64,000 bases of DNA, taken from the NCBI GenBank assembly GCA_036346395.1, contig CM070609.1:45146777-45210776 (forward strand). Direction: 5' to 3'. Every line of letters starts with the position of its first letter. Position 1 is the stretch's first letter. The notes below the pieces were generated by a model that made no database searches, had not been told where the DNA came from, and saw only the letters and a list, made by a program, of their open reading frames with translations. The translations under genes were made by a program, and so were the position numbers. Below are positions 44,532 to 57,440 of the stretch, in pieces. Source of the stretch: Hsuehochloa calcarea. Lineage: Eukaryota; Streptophyta; Magnoliopsida; Poales; Poaceae.

Positions 44532-46413
44532 TGTAGGACCGGAAAGGCGACTAGGGGGGGCGAATAGGCGCTTTCACAACTTTCTCGCCTAAATCAAATT
44601 CAATACGAACTTTACTCCTTTAGCTATGAAAGCTAAGAAGATCGATAAGCACACAATGAAGCCTTGTGCTTGAATCGATAACCCCGACAACCACACGACA
44701 CAAAAGTGGAGACTTAAACTCAAAAGGCGATCTGAGCACAGCGGTCCGCCGGCTACCACAGGCGGTCGGACCGACGGTCAACCAATGGATCTAACCGCAA
44801 CTAATCGGCGGTCGGACCGGTGGATAGCCGTTCGACCAGCGAGCAATGATGCGAATATCTGAAGCGGTCGGACCGCCGTTCAAACACCGATCGGACCGGT
44901 TCATCCAAGATCTTGAAAAAGAACCCCAAATCTAAAACGAAATTTGATCCAACTTTTGATTCAACCAATGAAACTTGACCAAATTTGAGCACACCTCCTA
45001 ATGATATTAGAGACCTATTTCTAGCGACGATCCTTCAGATCCACTCCGCAGAATCGATCTCTCGAGGATTTAACCAAGAAGTGCACAAACCCTAGAAATA
45101 TGAAACTCTTGATTCAAGACTTGCTCATGGAGGTTGATGATCTAGATGACTCTAGGAGTATCTCCACACAACAAAGCAAGATAAATTAGTCCAAGGGACC
45201 AATCAAAAACCTTTGAATCAAGGAAGCACCAAATTCATCCAAAAAGGGAGAAGAACACAAAGGGAGCAAATGATCTTTCAATTAAGCATCACAAGATTGT
45301 TTGATCACACTAGATGCTTACAAAGCCTCTCCAACTAGGAGGGCAAGAGCTCACACAAGGAGCACACTCCAAACTCTCCAAACCCTAGTTCTCCTCTCCT
45401 CTCCTCCAAACCCTAGAAAAGGAGAAGGAATGCCAAAATGAGTGCTTAAGGGGTTTTCCATCTCCCCCCTTTCTATTTATACTAGAGAGCTAGGGTTTCA
45501 CTTTTGGGGTCACTTACACATGGGACCCACACACACATAACTATTGAAGCAATCGCTTTGCTTCACCACGTGTAGGTTGATCGTGGTTCTCATCGCGTCA
45601 CCAAGCCTCTCTTGTCCGAATCCCATCGGAACCTCCCAGAGACTCGCACCGATATCCGCACCGCCTGATCCAACCAGCCGTAACGAACCACCCGTTCGAT
45701 CCATCTTGCCCATTCTGCACCATGCTTGTGTCACACGACCTCACCCGGTATCCCTGATCGTTCTGGACCTCAGCTCCCCAAGCGTAGTCCCGATCCACTC
45801 ACAGTTGACGTCGTTGACCTGCAAGCCACCTGCACAGCAATAGACAAACAAATCGTTTCCGGGAACAAGTTCTTCACAACTTGACCCACGTTAGCTCCGC
45901 AATGCAATATACAACAATAAAGCATTGAACACCATACATGAAACACAATCAAATCAACTCAATGCAAACTTGGCTAACCTCCAAGTCACTGCCGGTCTGA
46001 CCGCCCCACAAGGCCGGTCGGACCGCTCCCACAACGGCGGTCGGACCGGTCAAAAGGACTTAGCCAAAATTCCAGCGTGAAATTCCGAAACCTTCTGGAA
46101 ATTTCAAACGAATAGAACTTTTGACTGGGAGCTCCAAAAATGATGGGACCACATCTAGGAGACTCCCCTCACTTGCCTACACAACCTATTTTTGGCCCAG
46201 CTCCAAAAACCCAAATTCATTTTGGCAGTCGGACCGGCCGCCATGGCCGGTCGGACTCCTCCACGAGCGATCGACCGCCTGACACCACCGGTCCGACCGC
46301 TGTGGTCCGACGACCTTGAGCAAACCGAAAATGCGAGATTTTGCAAACCAACAACGCCATTGCCAATTGACTCATCATCCTGAGATCGTGCACATATCCT
46401 CACGATATCCACA
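44532..46413 (-). repeat. Sirevirus LTR C (3' LTR of copy 2)
   Basis: Starts TGTAGGACCGG and ends GATATCCACA, followed by the polypurine tract ATCTCCCCCTTG (46414-46425). TATA box on the minus strand near 45473-45482 and telo-boxes near 45379 and 45410. Belongs to a different subfamily from LTRs A and B in its leader part. Confidence 0.93.
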
Positions 46414-47800
46414 ATCTCCCCCTTGATGAACACATTGGCAATTTTCAAGAAAATGTGGTTTTTCGAAATGAAAAGTAAAAACTTCGCGTTTTGCATAAAG
46501 GCACAACTTGGTCCATAAGCAAGAAAAAGCCTAGGCAAACCAAAGTGGCTTCGAATAGTATAAGCAAGTGAGATAAGGCAATGAAAGCACCAAAGGATTC
46601 AATTTCCAGAAAGTAGCCAAAAATCTCACTTAGGTCCAAATGAAAGGCAATTTTTCTATTTGACCTTTGATCACTGTGAGTTTTCTTCAAATGCAAATGA
46701 AATCAGGAAAAGGCAATAGAACCATAAGACTTAACTCACTCTGATCACAAATTTTCAAAAGGTTCAAAATTTTTTTTATGAAGTTCTTATATATTAAACC
46801 TTAAGTATGAAACCAAAAGCTCCAACAACATTTTCTTCACAATATTTCTCCCCCTTTGACAATGAATTCATCAAGATGCATGAAAAAGAAAGAGCATGAA
46901 GGAATGACTTTATTTTTGAACTTTAGTAAAAAGGAGCCATGACCATTATACATGAAGACAGTACAAGTATTATACCAAGCCATATAAAAAGTAGACACTA
47001 TATTCAATCATGGCAAAAGATGTACTGCAAAGCTAAAACCAAGATAGCAGCAATATGAGATTAACAGAATTAAAATCATGAAAGGTTGCTCAATATCCTA
47101 GATTCACTCAAAGCAACCAAAAATGAGTCAAGCCATGTCTATAAGAAAAAAGAGACTCAAAACAAGAATTGAGGCATTTTGAGCATTAAGAAAATTCTTT
47201 TGAAGCAACGCTCAAGCACTTATCCCTTTTTGGGTAAATTTTCTTTTCCTTTTTTTTGCTGTGCTAGATCTCAAGCCTTGCCGCGACCATCTCATGCGAT
47301 AAGCTTAAAAGAATGATCTAGGTCATCCAAAACTCCCCCTGAGTTCATGCCTAGTGCAATGGCAAGCCGTCTCATGAGAAAGGATTGGTGAGATCAGTTT
47401 TTTCGCACAGAAAATCTCATTTTTCATTTGCTTGACTTAAAAAGATAAAAAGCTCATTTTTCATCTCAAAATAAGTTCAAGACTCAATTCAACCTATTTG
47501 ACATGGCAAGAATCATACAAGGATCACTAGAACAAAACTAGTCACAAGATCCAATAAGACATGATTTGATTCAATTTGCTCACAGATATAAAGCTAGCAA
47601 GGCAAAAGCTAAGCAAAACACGAAAGGCCATAAAAGAAGTCTAGCAGACTATCACTTGATATGACAAGGTATAGAAGATGGAATCAAGTCATACAAGGAT
47701 AATAATCAAAGCTCTGCTAATTTTATTATACAATGCAAAACAAATGAATTGAAACATGCATTATGATACAATGAATGCAAAAAAAGCAACTTCCTCAAAA
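46414..47800 (-). other. Sirevirus 2 3' non-coding region
   Basis: Aligns with 36096-37487. Polypurine tracts are at 46414, about 46850 and about 47335. No env-like reading frame is present. Confidence 0.75.
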
Positions 47801-48600
47801 GCCCAATAGGACTAATAACCCTAACTCTCCCATAAGCGACAAAGCGAGAAGAATCAAGAGCTTTAGTGAAAATATCGCAAGTCGTTGCTCGGACTCTACA
47901 AAGTGAAGCACAACATCACCTTTCTCAACATGGTCTCTCGAGAAAATGAAATCGAATATCAATGTGTTTAGTCCGGAATGTTGCTTTGGGTTTTGGCAAT
48001 ATTAATTGCGAAGTGTTGTCACAAAAAGAGGAACACTTCCCAAAGATAACCCATAGTCCCGGCGTGGATAAAATCCAGAGAACACGAGAGCGACCATCGC
48101 GGTAACTACATACTCGGCCTCGGATGTAGGCGTAATGTAAGACCATTTTCTAGAAGACCAAGAAACAAGAGATGTGCCCAAGAAATGACAAGTGCGGAAG
48201 TACTCTTCCTATCCACTCTACATCCGTGAAATCAAGCATCGAGAAAATGCTCGAATTGAAAGAGCCAAGAGGAAGAATACGAGTCCAAAGTCAAGCGTAT
48301 CTTGAAGATACACGAAGATGCGCGATCGCTTGACGATGAGAAGCACGAGGAAGCTCAAAGCGAGCGCACGGACATACGGCAATTGTATGTCGGCCTCGAC
48401 CTGTAAGATAGAGGAGGAGCCAATCATCTGCGGTACTCCTTCGGTCCACGGACTCTCCATCCTCATCGTGGTCCAAAGCCACGGTGGTTGTAGCAATGGG
48501 AGTAGACATTGGCCTCTCGCTTCCCATATTGAAGCGCCAAGAAGGTTCTTTGTATACTTACTCTGGTGAACGAAGGTGCCTTCTTTCAGTTGCTTGATTT
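47801..48600 (-). pseudogene. Sirevirus 2 RNase H and RT end
   Basis: Recognisable pieces in shifting frames are RTKHIDIRFHFL (about 47950), FCDNTS (about 48030), SLLYLT and RMIGSSS-type segments (about 48420) and ERPMSTPIATTT (about 48510). Frameshifts are dense here, and the affected positions often read CCG or CG where CTG is expected from the family. Confidence 0.75.
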
Positions 48601-49249
48601 GTAGGCCAAGGAAGAATGTCAGCTCTCCCATCATGCTCATTTCAAACTCACTGCTCATCGAATATGAAAATTTGGACACCAAAGCATGAGAAGAACCACC
48701 GAAAATAATATCATCCACATAAATCTGAACCAGCAAGAAACCACTGCCATGCCTGGTGAACAAGGTTTTGTCAACCATTCCCATTTTGAAATCATTTTCA
48801 AGCAAGAAACTCTTAAGCCTGTCATACCAAGCTCTAGGAGCTTGTTTCAATCCATACATGGCTTTAGAGAGTTTAAAAACATGGTTTGGGAATTTTTGAT
48901 TTTCAAAACCAGGAGGTTGCTTGACAAAGACCTCTTCTTCTATGAAACCATTCAAGAAAGGACTTTTAACATCCATTTGAAAAAGCTTGAAACCCTTGGA
49001 TGTTGCAAATGCTAAAAGAATGCGAATGGCTTCCAATCTAGCTACTGGAGCAAAGGTCTCTTCAAAGTCTAAGCCCTCTACCTGGGAATAACCTTGAGCT
49101 ACAAGTCTAGCCTTATTGCGAACAACCAATCCATCCTCACTTTGCTTATTTTTAAAAACCCATTTTGTTCCAATAACATGAGAATCAGAAGGTCGCTCAA
49201 CTAAAAACCAGACTTTGTTTCTTTCGAAATTTTCAAGCTCTTCATGCAT
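48600..49249 (-). pseudogene. Sirevirus 2 reverse transcriptase
   Basis: Open frame of 343 residues (49249-48218), of which the first ~235 are clean RT. GTKWVFKNKQSEDGLVVRNK is at 27-46, the catalytic Asp at 93 in QMDVKSPFLNG, KAMYGLKQAPRAWYDRLKSF follows, and the active-site box IYVDDIIFGG is intact (177-180 YVDD). After residue ~240 the frame shifts. This is the best-preserved pol segment of the element. Confidence 0.92.
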
Positions 49250-49640
49250 GGCATTGACCCAAGAGGCATCGATAAAGCATGGGTGATATCTCGGGGTTCA
49301 AAAGAAGCGACAAAAGCAGAATGTGCATGAGAATCGGAGAAATAAACACAGGCGAGTGACTCGCTCTTGAAGATCCCCAATCATCCGCTCGGTGGATGTT
49401 GTCATTTGTATGCGAAGAGGTGCTCTGGTGCAGACGTGGCCTCTACCTCATGAGTTGTGGAGGTAGGAGCGAGCCACTCGGATCGTCGGTGGGGATAGGA
49501 GGAGGTCGCTCGGTGGCCGAGCGTAGTAGTAGCGAGCTCTCCACCCTCTCGAAGTAGGCGGAGGATGGTTTGGTTCTTCATCCTCGAGTCATCATCGGCG
49601 AAAATGCTTCCTTGAATTTCAGAACACTGTACCAAGCATC
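49250..49640 (-). pseudogene. Sirevirus 2 integrase-RT linker, degraded
   Basis: No continuous frame. Short Ser/Pro-rich pieces lie between the integrase end and the RT start. Here too the sequence carries many CG dinucleotides where copia linkers normally read CAG/CTG. Confidence 0.5.
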
Positions 49641-50640
49641 GGGTCTAGTACCGGGACTAGCCTCATCAAAAGTGACTTCGAAGTCTCAACAATTTTGTTA
49701 GTATCAACATTAAAAACACGATAGCCACGAGAATGAGCAGGATATCCAAGAAATATGCCATCAAAACATCTAGACTCAAATTTATCAAGGTTGCCATGTT
49801 TAAGAATGAAGCACTTGCAACCAAAAATCTTGAAATGAGAGACTTTGGGAGAATGACCAAATCTAAGCTCATAAGAGGTCTTTCCAACCACAGATCTCAA
49901 GAAAACCCTATTTGAGATATAACAAGCAGTAGAGATCGCCTCATTAAAATCTCCTAGGAGTAGAATGCTCATCTAGCATGGTCCGAGCCATCTCTACAAG
50001 GGTTCTGTTCTTCCTTTCTACAACACCATTCTGCTGAGGAACTCTAGGAGAAGAAAACTGATGCTCAATTCCCCTATCAGTGCAGAAGGTAGAAAAAGAA
50101 GAATTCTTGAACTCTGTCCCATTGTCACTCCTAATGGCTCTCAAAGCTACAGGTATATCAACAGCAATTCTAAGGACCAAATCTCTAAAGAATCCAAATG
50201 CTTCGTCCTTAGAAGCAAGAAAATAAACCAATGAATACCTGGAGTAATCATCCACAACCACCAGCACATACCATTTCCCACCAGCTGACTGAACTCTAGA
50301 AGGACCAAGCAGTATCTAAGTGAAGAAGTGTCACAGTCCATCAGTCATTACCAAAATAAGAGGTGGGTGGGAAGCGGACACCATCTTACCATGTCTGAGG
50401 TGAGCACACAAGATCTCTAATGACCTTCAACCTAGGCAAACCTCTAATCAAGTCCTTGCAACTGATTCTAGACAAATGATCAAAACCTATATGCCCAAGT
50501 CTACGATGCCACAAAATAAGATCATGAGAATCAGAGGCTACAAGACACCTAGGACTGAACTGAAGACAAACTGAAATTTGCACGTAAGATCTTCTCAAAT
50601 CTGGAGATCTCAAAAACAAGCTCACAGGAATCTAGAACTC
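49619..50640 (-). pseudogene. Sirevirus 2 integrase
   Basis: The pre-integrase zinc domain is LWHRRLGHIGFDHLSRISCK (about 50480). The core has VVVDDYSRYSLVYFL (first Asp), AIRSDNGTEFKNSSF (second Asp) and VPQQNGVVERKNRTLVEMAR (Glu), so D-D-E is preserved. The C-terminal ELRFGHSPKVSHFKIFGCKC follows after a frameshift near 49960. Confidence 0.9.
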
Positions 50641-50659
50641 TACACTCACCTCTCTTAAA

Positions 50660-50940
50660 CCTCACTTCTAGACCCTCATCAAGCGGTGAGAAGCAGATAG
50701 AAGATTATACCTCGACTTACTTACCAAAGCGACATCTTTTAGCATGAACTTGTCGTTGACGCGACAGTGCCCTTTGCGATCCACGGTCCGGTAGAAGCAT
50801 CCCCAAATATAATCAATTCGTTGCGGATGCACGTGTGAGGAGGAGAACCATCTAGAATCTCGGTCATATGTCGAGAACACCCGAGTCAACAAGCCATATG
50901 TCCTCCTTCCTCGCACGACGGACCTAAAAGCACAATCGAA
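50660..50940 (-). pseudogene. Sirevirus 2 protease region
   Basis: DSRWFSS (about 50840) and VNDKFMLKDVALVSKSRYNL (about 50720) are the conserved flanks of the copia protease. The catalytic DSGCSRHMTG-type motif is out of frame just upstream (50870-50920). Confidence 0.75.
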
Positions 50941-53618
50941 AACATCCGTGCCTCAGTACTGGGGTTAGTGATAAATGATCGAGGAATCCAAAGTATGGAG
51001 AAGCACGATGTCTGGGAGCAGCAATAGAAATAGCAGAAACATGATCAGGAAGAAAATCATAAGGATGCACATGAGAACCACCTAGACCTCTCCGAAACGA
51101 TCTACCAAAAGATCGATACTCCCCCTGTCTAGGTGCTACCCGTGGTCTCTCCTCACGATGTCCTAATCCAACACGCTGCCTAGACCCACCAAAAGAGTCT
51201 ACAAAGTTCTCTACAAATCTAGGCCTATGTGTGGTGCGATAAGCAGTCGCCTAGCTCTATAGACTACAATTTGGAGAAGGGACTCCTCTAATGGATCTCG
51301 GGCGCTCATCCTCTCTTTTCTCTCAAGTTTTGCTCTCCGGAAGCAGAACTCAACAGTATGGCCTTCTTTCTTGCAGAAGGTGCAATGGTACTGGACCTTT
51401 TGAGAGGTCTGTATATAATGAGTGAAAGCACCTTTCTTGCCAGAAAGAGTTTGAGCAAAATCAGCGGATTTAAAAACAACCCCGGATGGCTTAGGAGGTT
51501 CTAGCTCAAACAAACCATTCTTCACAACTCTAGCAATCCTAGGTGGATTTTTCTTGGAATGCTCTAGGGGATTGAAACCTAGACCACTATTTTTCACGCT
51601 CACCTTGGATTGATCAAGAATCATGTTGAGTTTCTTTTTCCCACTTGAAAACTTCTCAAGAGTCACTTTGAGGTAATCATTCTCTTTCATTAAACCCTCA
51701 CATCTAGTGCACTTGCTAGACTTGATTACCTCATTGCTCTTACTCTTAAGAAGGGCCACTTCCACTTTGAAGGCCTCACAAGACACACAATAGGATTCTC
51801 TAATCCTATTCAACTGCTCCTTAAATTTGACTCTAAATGCCTCTTGAATCTGATTAATCATGGTTTCAACTTCAGCATTTAAAGCACAAGAGTTAGAATC
51901 AATAACTTTCTTAGAAGCAGTAAAAGACATGGATCTTTCAATTTTAGCCTTTTCTTCAAGGGTCTTGTTTAAGGCTTCAATCTCAATTGTAAGCTTGGGA
52001 CAATTTTCACAAGATGAAACTCTAGAGTAAACTAGCATTTCTTTCATCTCTTGCATCTTAATCTTATTATTCTTACAATGAGAGCATGTGTGACTAGCAT
52101 CAAATTTTGCAATTCTTTTAAGGAGCTATCGGTTTTAATCCAAGCAAGCACAATTTGAGCAAGTTAAAGGGATAGCTTCCATGGCAGTCACATCAAGTGA
52201 AATGGCATCTAAGCAAGCAGAACTAGACTTGAGAGATTCTAGTTCATCGAGAGCATCTTTAAGTTGATTAGTAACAGAGGAATGAGCAGATTTCAAGCTT
52301 GTCAAGTCATTAAGCAAGCTAGTGCAGGATTCACAAATATCATCAGGATTAATAGATTTAAACCTAACAACTTCTAGGTTCAAATTATCAATCATAATAT
52401 CCTGCTTCTTAATCATTTTTACTTGCTTATGCAATTTCTGTTCAGCAAGCACCAACGCCCTTTTCATGTCAGCAATAGAAGGGCATACCTCATCAGGATC
52501 ACTAAAAGGATCCTCATCGTTGGAGGAGTCGCTGTCGTGGCTGTTCTTGGCCATGAAACACATGCCGGTGAAGTCATGCGCCTTCTTCTTGCCACGAGAG
52601 TCACTCTCGTCGTCCTCCGTTTCCGAGTCCACATCGCTCATATTGACATTCTCTAGGCGGCAGGACCGGTGACAAACTTGTGATAGTTTGTCTTCTTGGG
52701 TTTAGCATCCCTCTCTTGGGGATGTCTCCGTGTCTCCTTCTCCTCCTTGCCCTTTAGCTTGGGTCACCTGGAGCGAATGTGGTTTGGCTCACCACATTCG
52801 AAGCACATGATAGGTCCACTTTTCCTCATATTCCTCACCTTGTTATACGCTCTTGTGAATTTGGTGGAAAGGAGGGCTAAGTCATCCTCGGGCAGTTTCT
52901 CTAGTTGCTCATCACTTAAAGAATGTAAAGCAGATAATGAAAAACCAGATGAACTACAATCAAGAGACTCTGAAGAACAACCCTTGGATTTGTCGACCAC
53001 TAATGCCATCGACTCTGTCTTGGGGAGACGCGAGATAAAATCAATCTCATGCGTCTTCAACCTCGAGTAAAGCTTATCCATGGTAAGCTCACTCATGTGA
53101 TGTTGTCATTGATGGAAGTGATCTTCATTCCCAGACCTTCACATCAAGAGCACCCGAAGTGGCGTGCATTTTGGATTCGAAAATATCAAGTCAACAGCGC
53201 GAAGATCATGAATAATCTTAGAGAATCTTCCCCACAGCTCATCCAAAGACTCACCAGGCCTTTGCTCAATCTTTGAGTATACTTTCTTGAGCTGGTTCTG
53301 TCTCACTTCCTTGATCGCAGTGGACCCTTCATGATAGTCACAAAGAGTCCGCGGATCTCGTGAAGCGGACCGCAAGTGAGCAACACGCTCAAACTCAGAT
53401 CCACTAAGGCCTTGGATCAAATAATTCCGAGCCTTACTGTTGGCCTCCACATCTGGAGTGATCATATCGTCATCGGCTGGCACGACATAAGGATTTTTCA
53501 CCTTTAGCCAAATAGCGTGTCCTTGAGCCTCGATATATGCTTGCATACGAGCCTTCCAGTATGCAAAGTCAACTCCCTCAAAAATGTGTGGCTTGGTTGA
53601 GTACTTGTCAGTCGCCAT
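50941..53618 (-). pseudogene. Sirevirus 2 gag
   Basis: The start at 53618 (MATDKYSTKPHIFEGVDFAY) opens a 159-residue frame. Frames 53096-52764 (knuckle CFECGEPNHIRSR), 52641-52135 and 52056-51211 continue it. The last carries CxxC pairs CENC, CVSC and CTRC in a coiled coil and ends with a second complete knuckle, CTFCKKEGHTVEFC. CESC and CSNC pairs occur in the preceding frame. Frameshifts at about 53140, 52700 and 52100 break it. Confidence 0.88.
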
Positions 53619-53658
53619 GGCTCCAAAGACCGGTTAAGATCTATGAGAAGAGCTAACA

Positions 53659-53669
53659 GCTCGATACCA
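53659..53669 (-). other. Sirevirus 2 primer-binding site, altered
   Basis: Reads GCTCGATACCA on the plus strand where copies X and 1 have GGCTCTGATACCA (tRNA-iMet complement). The change is CTG to CG, the same pattern as the other copy differences. Confidence 0.75.
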
Positions 53670-53671
53670 CT

Positions 53672-55555
53672 TGTAGGACCGGAAGGCGACTAGGGGGGTG
53701 AATAGGCGCTTTCACAACTTTCTCGCCTAAATCAAATTCAACACGAACTTTACTCCTTTAGCTATGAAAGCTAAGACGATCAGTAAGCACACAGCGGAAG
53801 CCTTATGCTGAATTCGATAACCCCCGACAACCACACGACACAAAAGTGGAGACTTAAACTCAAAAGGCAGATCTGGGCACAGGCGGTCTGACCGGCTACC
53901 ACGGGCGGTCGGACCGACGGTCAACCAATGATCGATCGGCAACTAATCGGCGGTCGGACGGTGGGCGTGATTCGACCGCGAGCAATGATCTGAATATCTG
54001 GCGGTCGGACCGCCGTTCAAACACCGGTCGACCGGTTGATCGATCTTGAAAAGAACCCCAAATCCAAAACGAAATTTGATCCAACTTTTGATTCAACCAA
54101 TGAAACTTGACCAAATTTGAGCACACCTCCTAATGATATTAGAGACCTATTTCTAGCGACGATCCTTGAGATCCACTCCATGAATCGATCTCTCGAGGAT
54201 TTAACCAAGAAGTGCACAAACCCTAGAAATATGAAACTCTTGATTCAAGACTTGCTCATGGAGGTTGATGATCTAGATGACTCTAGGAGTATCTCCACAC
54301 AACAAAGCAAGATAAATTAGTCCAAGGGACCAAGCAAAAACCTTTGAATCAAGGAAGCACCAAATTCATCCAAAAAGGGAGAAGAACACAAAGGGAGCAA
54401 ATGATCTTTCAATTAAGCATCACAAGATTGTTTGATCACACTAGATGCTTACAAAGCCTCTCCAACTAGGAGGGCAAGAGCTCACACAAGGAGCACACTC
54501 CAAACTCTCCAAACCCTAGTTCTCCTCTCCTCTCCTCCAAACCCTAGAAAAGGAGAAGGAATGCCAAAATGAGTGCTTAAGGGGTTTTCCATCTCCCCCC
54601 TTTCTATTTATACTAGAGAGCTAGGGTTTCACTTTTGGGGTCACTTACACATGGGACCCACACACACATAACTATTGAAGCAATCGCCTGCTTCACCACG
54701 TGTAGGTTGATCAGCGGTTCTCATCGCGTCACCAAGCCTCTCTTGTCCGAATCCCATCGGAACCTCCCAGAGACTCGCACCGATATCCGCACCGCCTGAT
54801 CCAACCAGCCGTAACGAACCACCCGTTCGATCCATCTTGCCCATTCTGCACCATGCTTGTGTCACACGACCACCGGTATCCACGATCGTTACGGACCTCG
54901 GCTCTCCAAGCGTAGTCGATCCACTCACCGTTGGCGTCGTTGACACGCAAGCCACCTCCACAGCAATAGACAAACAAATCGTTTCCGGGAACAAGTTCTT
55001 CACAACTTGACCCACGTTAGCTCCGCAATGCAATATACAACAATAAAGCATTGAACACCATACATGAAACACAATCAAATCAACTCAATGCAAACTTGGC
55101 TAACCTCCAAGTCCTTGCACGGTCGACCGCCCCACAAGGCGGTCAGGCCGATTCGAGCTTCGGTCGGCCGCTCCCTAGCAGCGGTCGGACGGTCAAGACA
55201 GCCAAAATTCCAACGTGAAATTCCGAAACCTTCTGGAAATTTTAAACGAATAGAACTTTTGACTGGGAGCTCCAAAAATGATGGGACCACATCCAGGAGA
55301 CTCCCCTCACTTGCCTACACAACCTATTTTTGGCCCAGCTCCAAAATCCCAAATTCATTTTGGCGGTCGGACCGGCCGCCATGGCCGGTCGGACTCCTCC
55401 ACGGGCGGTCTGACCGCCCGACACCACCGGTCAGACCGCCTGTAGTCTGACAGCCTTGGAGCAAACCCGAAAACGCGAGATTTTGCAAACCAACAACGCC
55501 TTTGCCAATTGACTCATCATCCTGAGATCGTGCACATATCCTCACGATATCCACA
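53672..55555 (-). repeat. Sirevirus LTR D (5' LTR of copy 2)
   Basis: 1884 bp, starting TGTAGGACCGG and ending GATATCCACA, followed by the duplication GAATC. TATA box on the minus strand near 54604-54613. Confidence 0.93.
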
Positions 55556-55560
55556 GAATC

Positions 55561-56407
55561 CATTATTCTATATCACCCTAGTAGTTATGTGGTAAATACT
55601 AGCACAGGTTGTACTTAAGCAACATGCTAGTTTTGCTTAAGTACCGGGACAATAAATGTTCTAATCATCATCTTTTAATCATGAAAGTGATTTTGGGCAG
55701 ACATTGTGGGTAAATGACTGGTGTGTTGTGATAATTGGCTTTTTCCTGAGCCGTCAAGCTCAGTGGTATGGAGGAGCGGAGGTAGCTCCAATCAAATGAA
55801 GCATGTGTAGAGTTTCCGATGGAGGGAATCTCTACTGTTATTTAATATTGCACTTACTCTTTTTAATAAAATACAATTTGTTTAAAATGCTAAGTCTTAG
55901 GAATATGTAATTATGATAATTGAAAAATATTGCTTTAGCAAATAAAAGAACCTGAGCCACCCTTGTTAAGCTATGCATGTATATTATTGCATCTCGTGTG
56001 TTGCCTCGCGAGCACAGAAGATGTGCTCATTCTCGCTCTTCACCAAACCCTCCAGATGACGTGGATCAAGGGGACTACATGTACTATAAAGACCTAGAAG
56101 TCGACGGGCAAGGAAACGATGAAAAGTAGTCTAGTCTATAGTCTAGATCTCGACTCAGTCTAAGTGGACTCGTTCGGTACTTGCGTACAGCAGATATTGT
56201 CCAACCCCTTGGGTAATATCTGTTGTACACATGTTACCCCAGCCACTTGCCTGTGGAGAGATGAGCTCTACCCCTTTTGCTTCCGTTGTAGTTACGTTGC
56301 TTTTATGTAATGTAATCAATTTGGCATGTCCGGCCCTTTTGTAAAACTTGACTCAGCGTGGTCTATGTTACTCTGAATATTGTAGTATATTGAATATCTT
56401 AAATTAC
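55561..56407 (+). repeat. Ty3-type LTR, right part
   Basis: Continues the LTR interrupted at 44531. The end AAATTACA mirrors the TGTAA start, giving about 2.2 kb in all without the Sirevirus. The right flank CCTTG matches the left flank TTTTG at three of five bases, and kinase sequence does not resume there. The right boundary is therefore tentative or the flank is rearranged. Confidence 0.5.
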
Positions 56408-56637
56408 ACCTTGTATGAATTGATTCAGCAATGTACCTGTGAGTGCTATCTACTGATCTAGAGAATAACACAGTGATTTCATAGAGGATTCAGAATTAGA
56501 AAATCTAGGTCCGACATTTTGCAAGACATCTAAAATAGGGATTAGCCAACGCCCAATTATGCATACAACATTTATTGTTATAATAACATCTAAACCATCA
56601 AAATATGATTCTGTGAAGCAGCACAAATGGCAACACA

Positions 56638-57440
56638 AAATACTAACATGACAACATTATCTGCCCGGCCGAGCTTCACTTGGGCTAATGATTGCTCTGC
56701 TACCTGCAATGGGTGAACAACCAAAGAAAGATAAAAATGCAAAACCATGAAGAGTTTTAGGGAGCACATATAAATAGGTACTTCAGGAACATACTGACTT
56801 GATTGTTGCTGCAGGCAATCCATTGATGCTGGCAAACAACTCCATGTGCTCCTTAGCTGTCGATGCATCCCTCAGGATGTCAAACCGAAAAGAAATAAAA
56901 CACAAATATTTATCTCTCATACAAATGCATCAGCACATCCTTCGGTAATATGAGAATGTTTAAAGCACCTACCTGTGGACAGACTCTAATCATCCTGGGA
57001 ATATCTGACATTCCCGCAGTGCTTCGAACAGAATGACCATAAATCAATGCCGTGAAAGGTTCGAAGTGATCGAACAGAATGACCATAAATCAATGCCGTG
57101 AAAGGTTCGAAGTGAAGGAATGATACTAACAATCACTGCATGTAATTGATGTGATACCAGTTAGGCAACTGATTGTAGTTGTCTTACCAGCTCCATTTGG
57201 CCTGAGAAGCCAAAACAGCTGGTCCTTCTCAAGGTTCATCCGTAAGCCCTGGAGAATTTTTTGTGGTGATTAATAATCAGAAGAAGCAAATCTTGCTTAT
57301 CTTCTATTCCAAAAGCTATCTGAGAACCTACTTTGACCGAATGAAATGGCTTAGTTGTTATGCGTCTGCAGCAATCCATACTTAAACTTCTTGGTTACAT
57401 TTACCGCAAACCACGGAGATTTGTTTAAATAGGCAAAGCA
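56638..57440 (-). pseudogene. ABCA-type ABC transporter pseudogene (first nucleotide-binding part)
   Basis: Exon blocks run in order on the minus strand. About 57440-57332 ends in CCRRITTKPFHSVK, with a GTAGGT donor. 57248-57158 reads GLRMNLEKDQLFWLLRPNGA then GKTTTISCLTG; the first Gly of Walker A is Arg. About 57120-56973 contains ALIYGHSVRSTAGMSDI and ends VCPQ|GT. 56886-56795 reads FDILRDASTAKEHMELFASI; its acceptor AG is now CG. 56703-56638 reads VAEQSLAQVKLGRAD. These match plant ABCA half-transporters. A 46-bp tandem duplication shifts the frame of the third block. Signature and Walker B exons are absent. Confidence 0.85.
57024..57115. repeat. perfect 46-bp tandem duplication in an ABCA exon
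   Basis: Two identical copies (57024-57069 and 57070-57115) starting TCGAACAGAATGACC. 46 is not a multiple of three, so it breaks the frame. Confidence 0.95.

Larger units (their letters stand above)
44532..55555 (-). mobile_element. Sirevirus copy 2, complete structure (11.0 kb)
   Basis: LTR C (3', 44532-46413, 1882 bp) and LTR D (5', 53672-55555, 1884 bp) flank gag and a full copia pol (protease, integrase, RT, RNase H) on the minus strand. The target duplication GAATC is perfect (44527-44531 and 55556-55560). The LTRs differ mainly at CAG/CTG positions, so the insertion is young. Gag-pol is interrupted by frameshifts, many probably sequencing artefacts. Confidence 0.95.
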
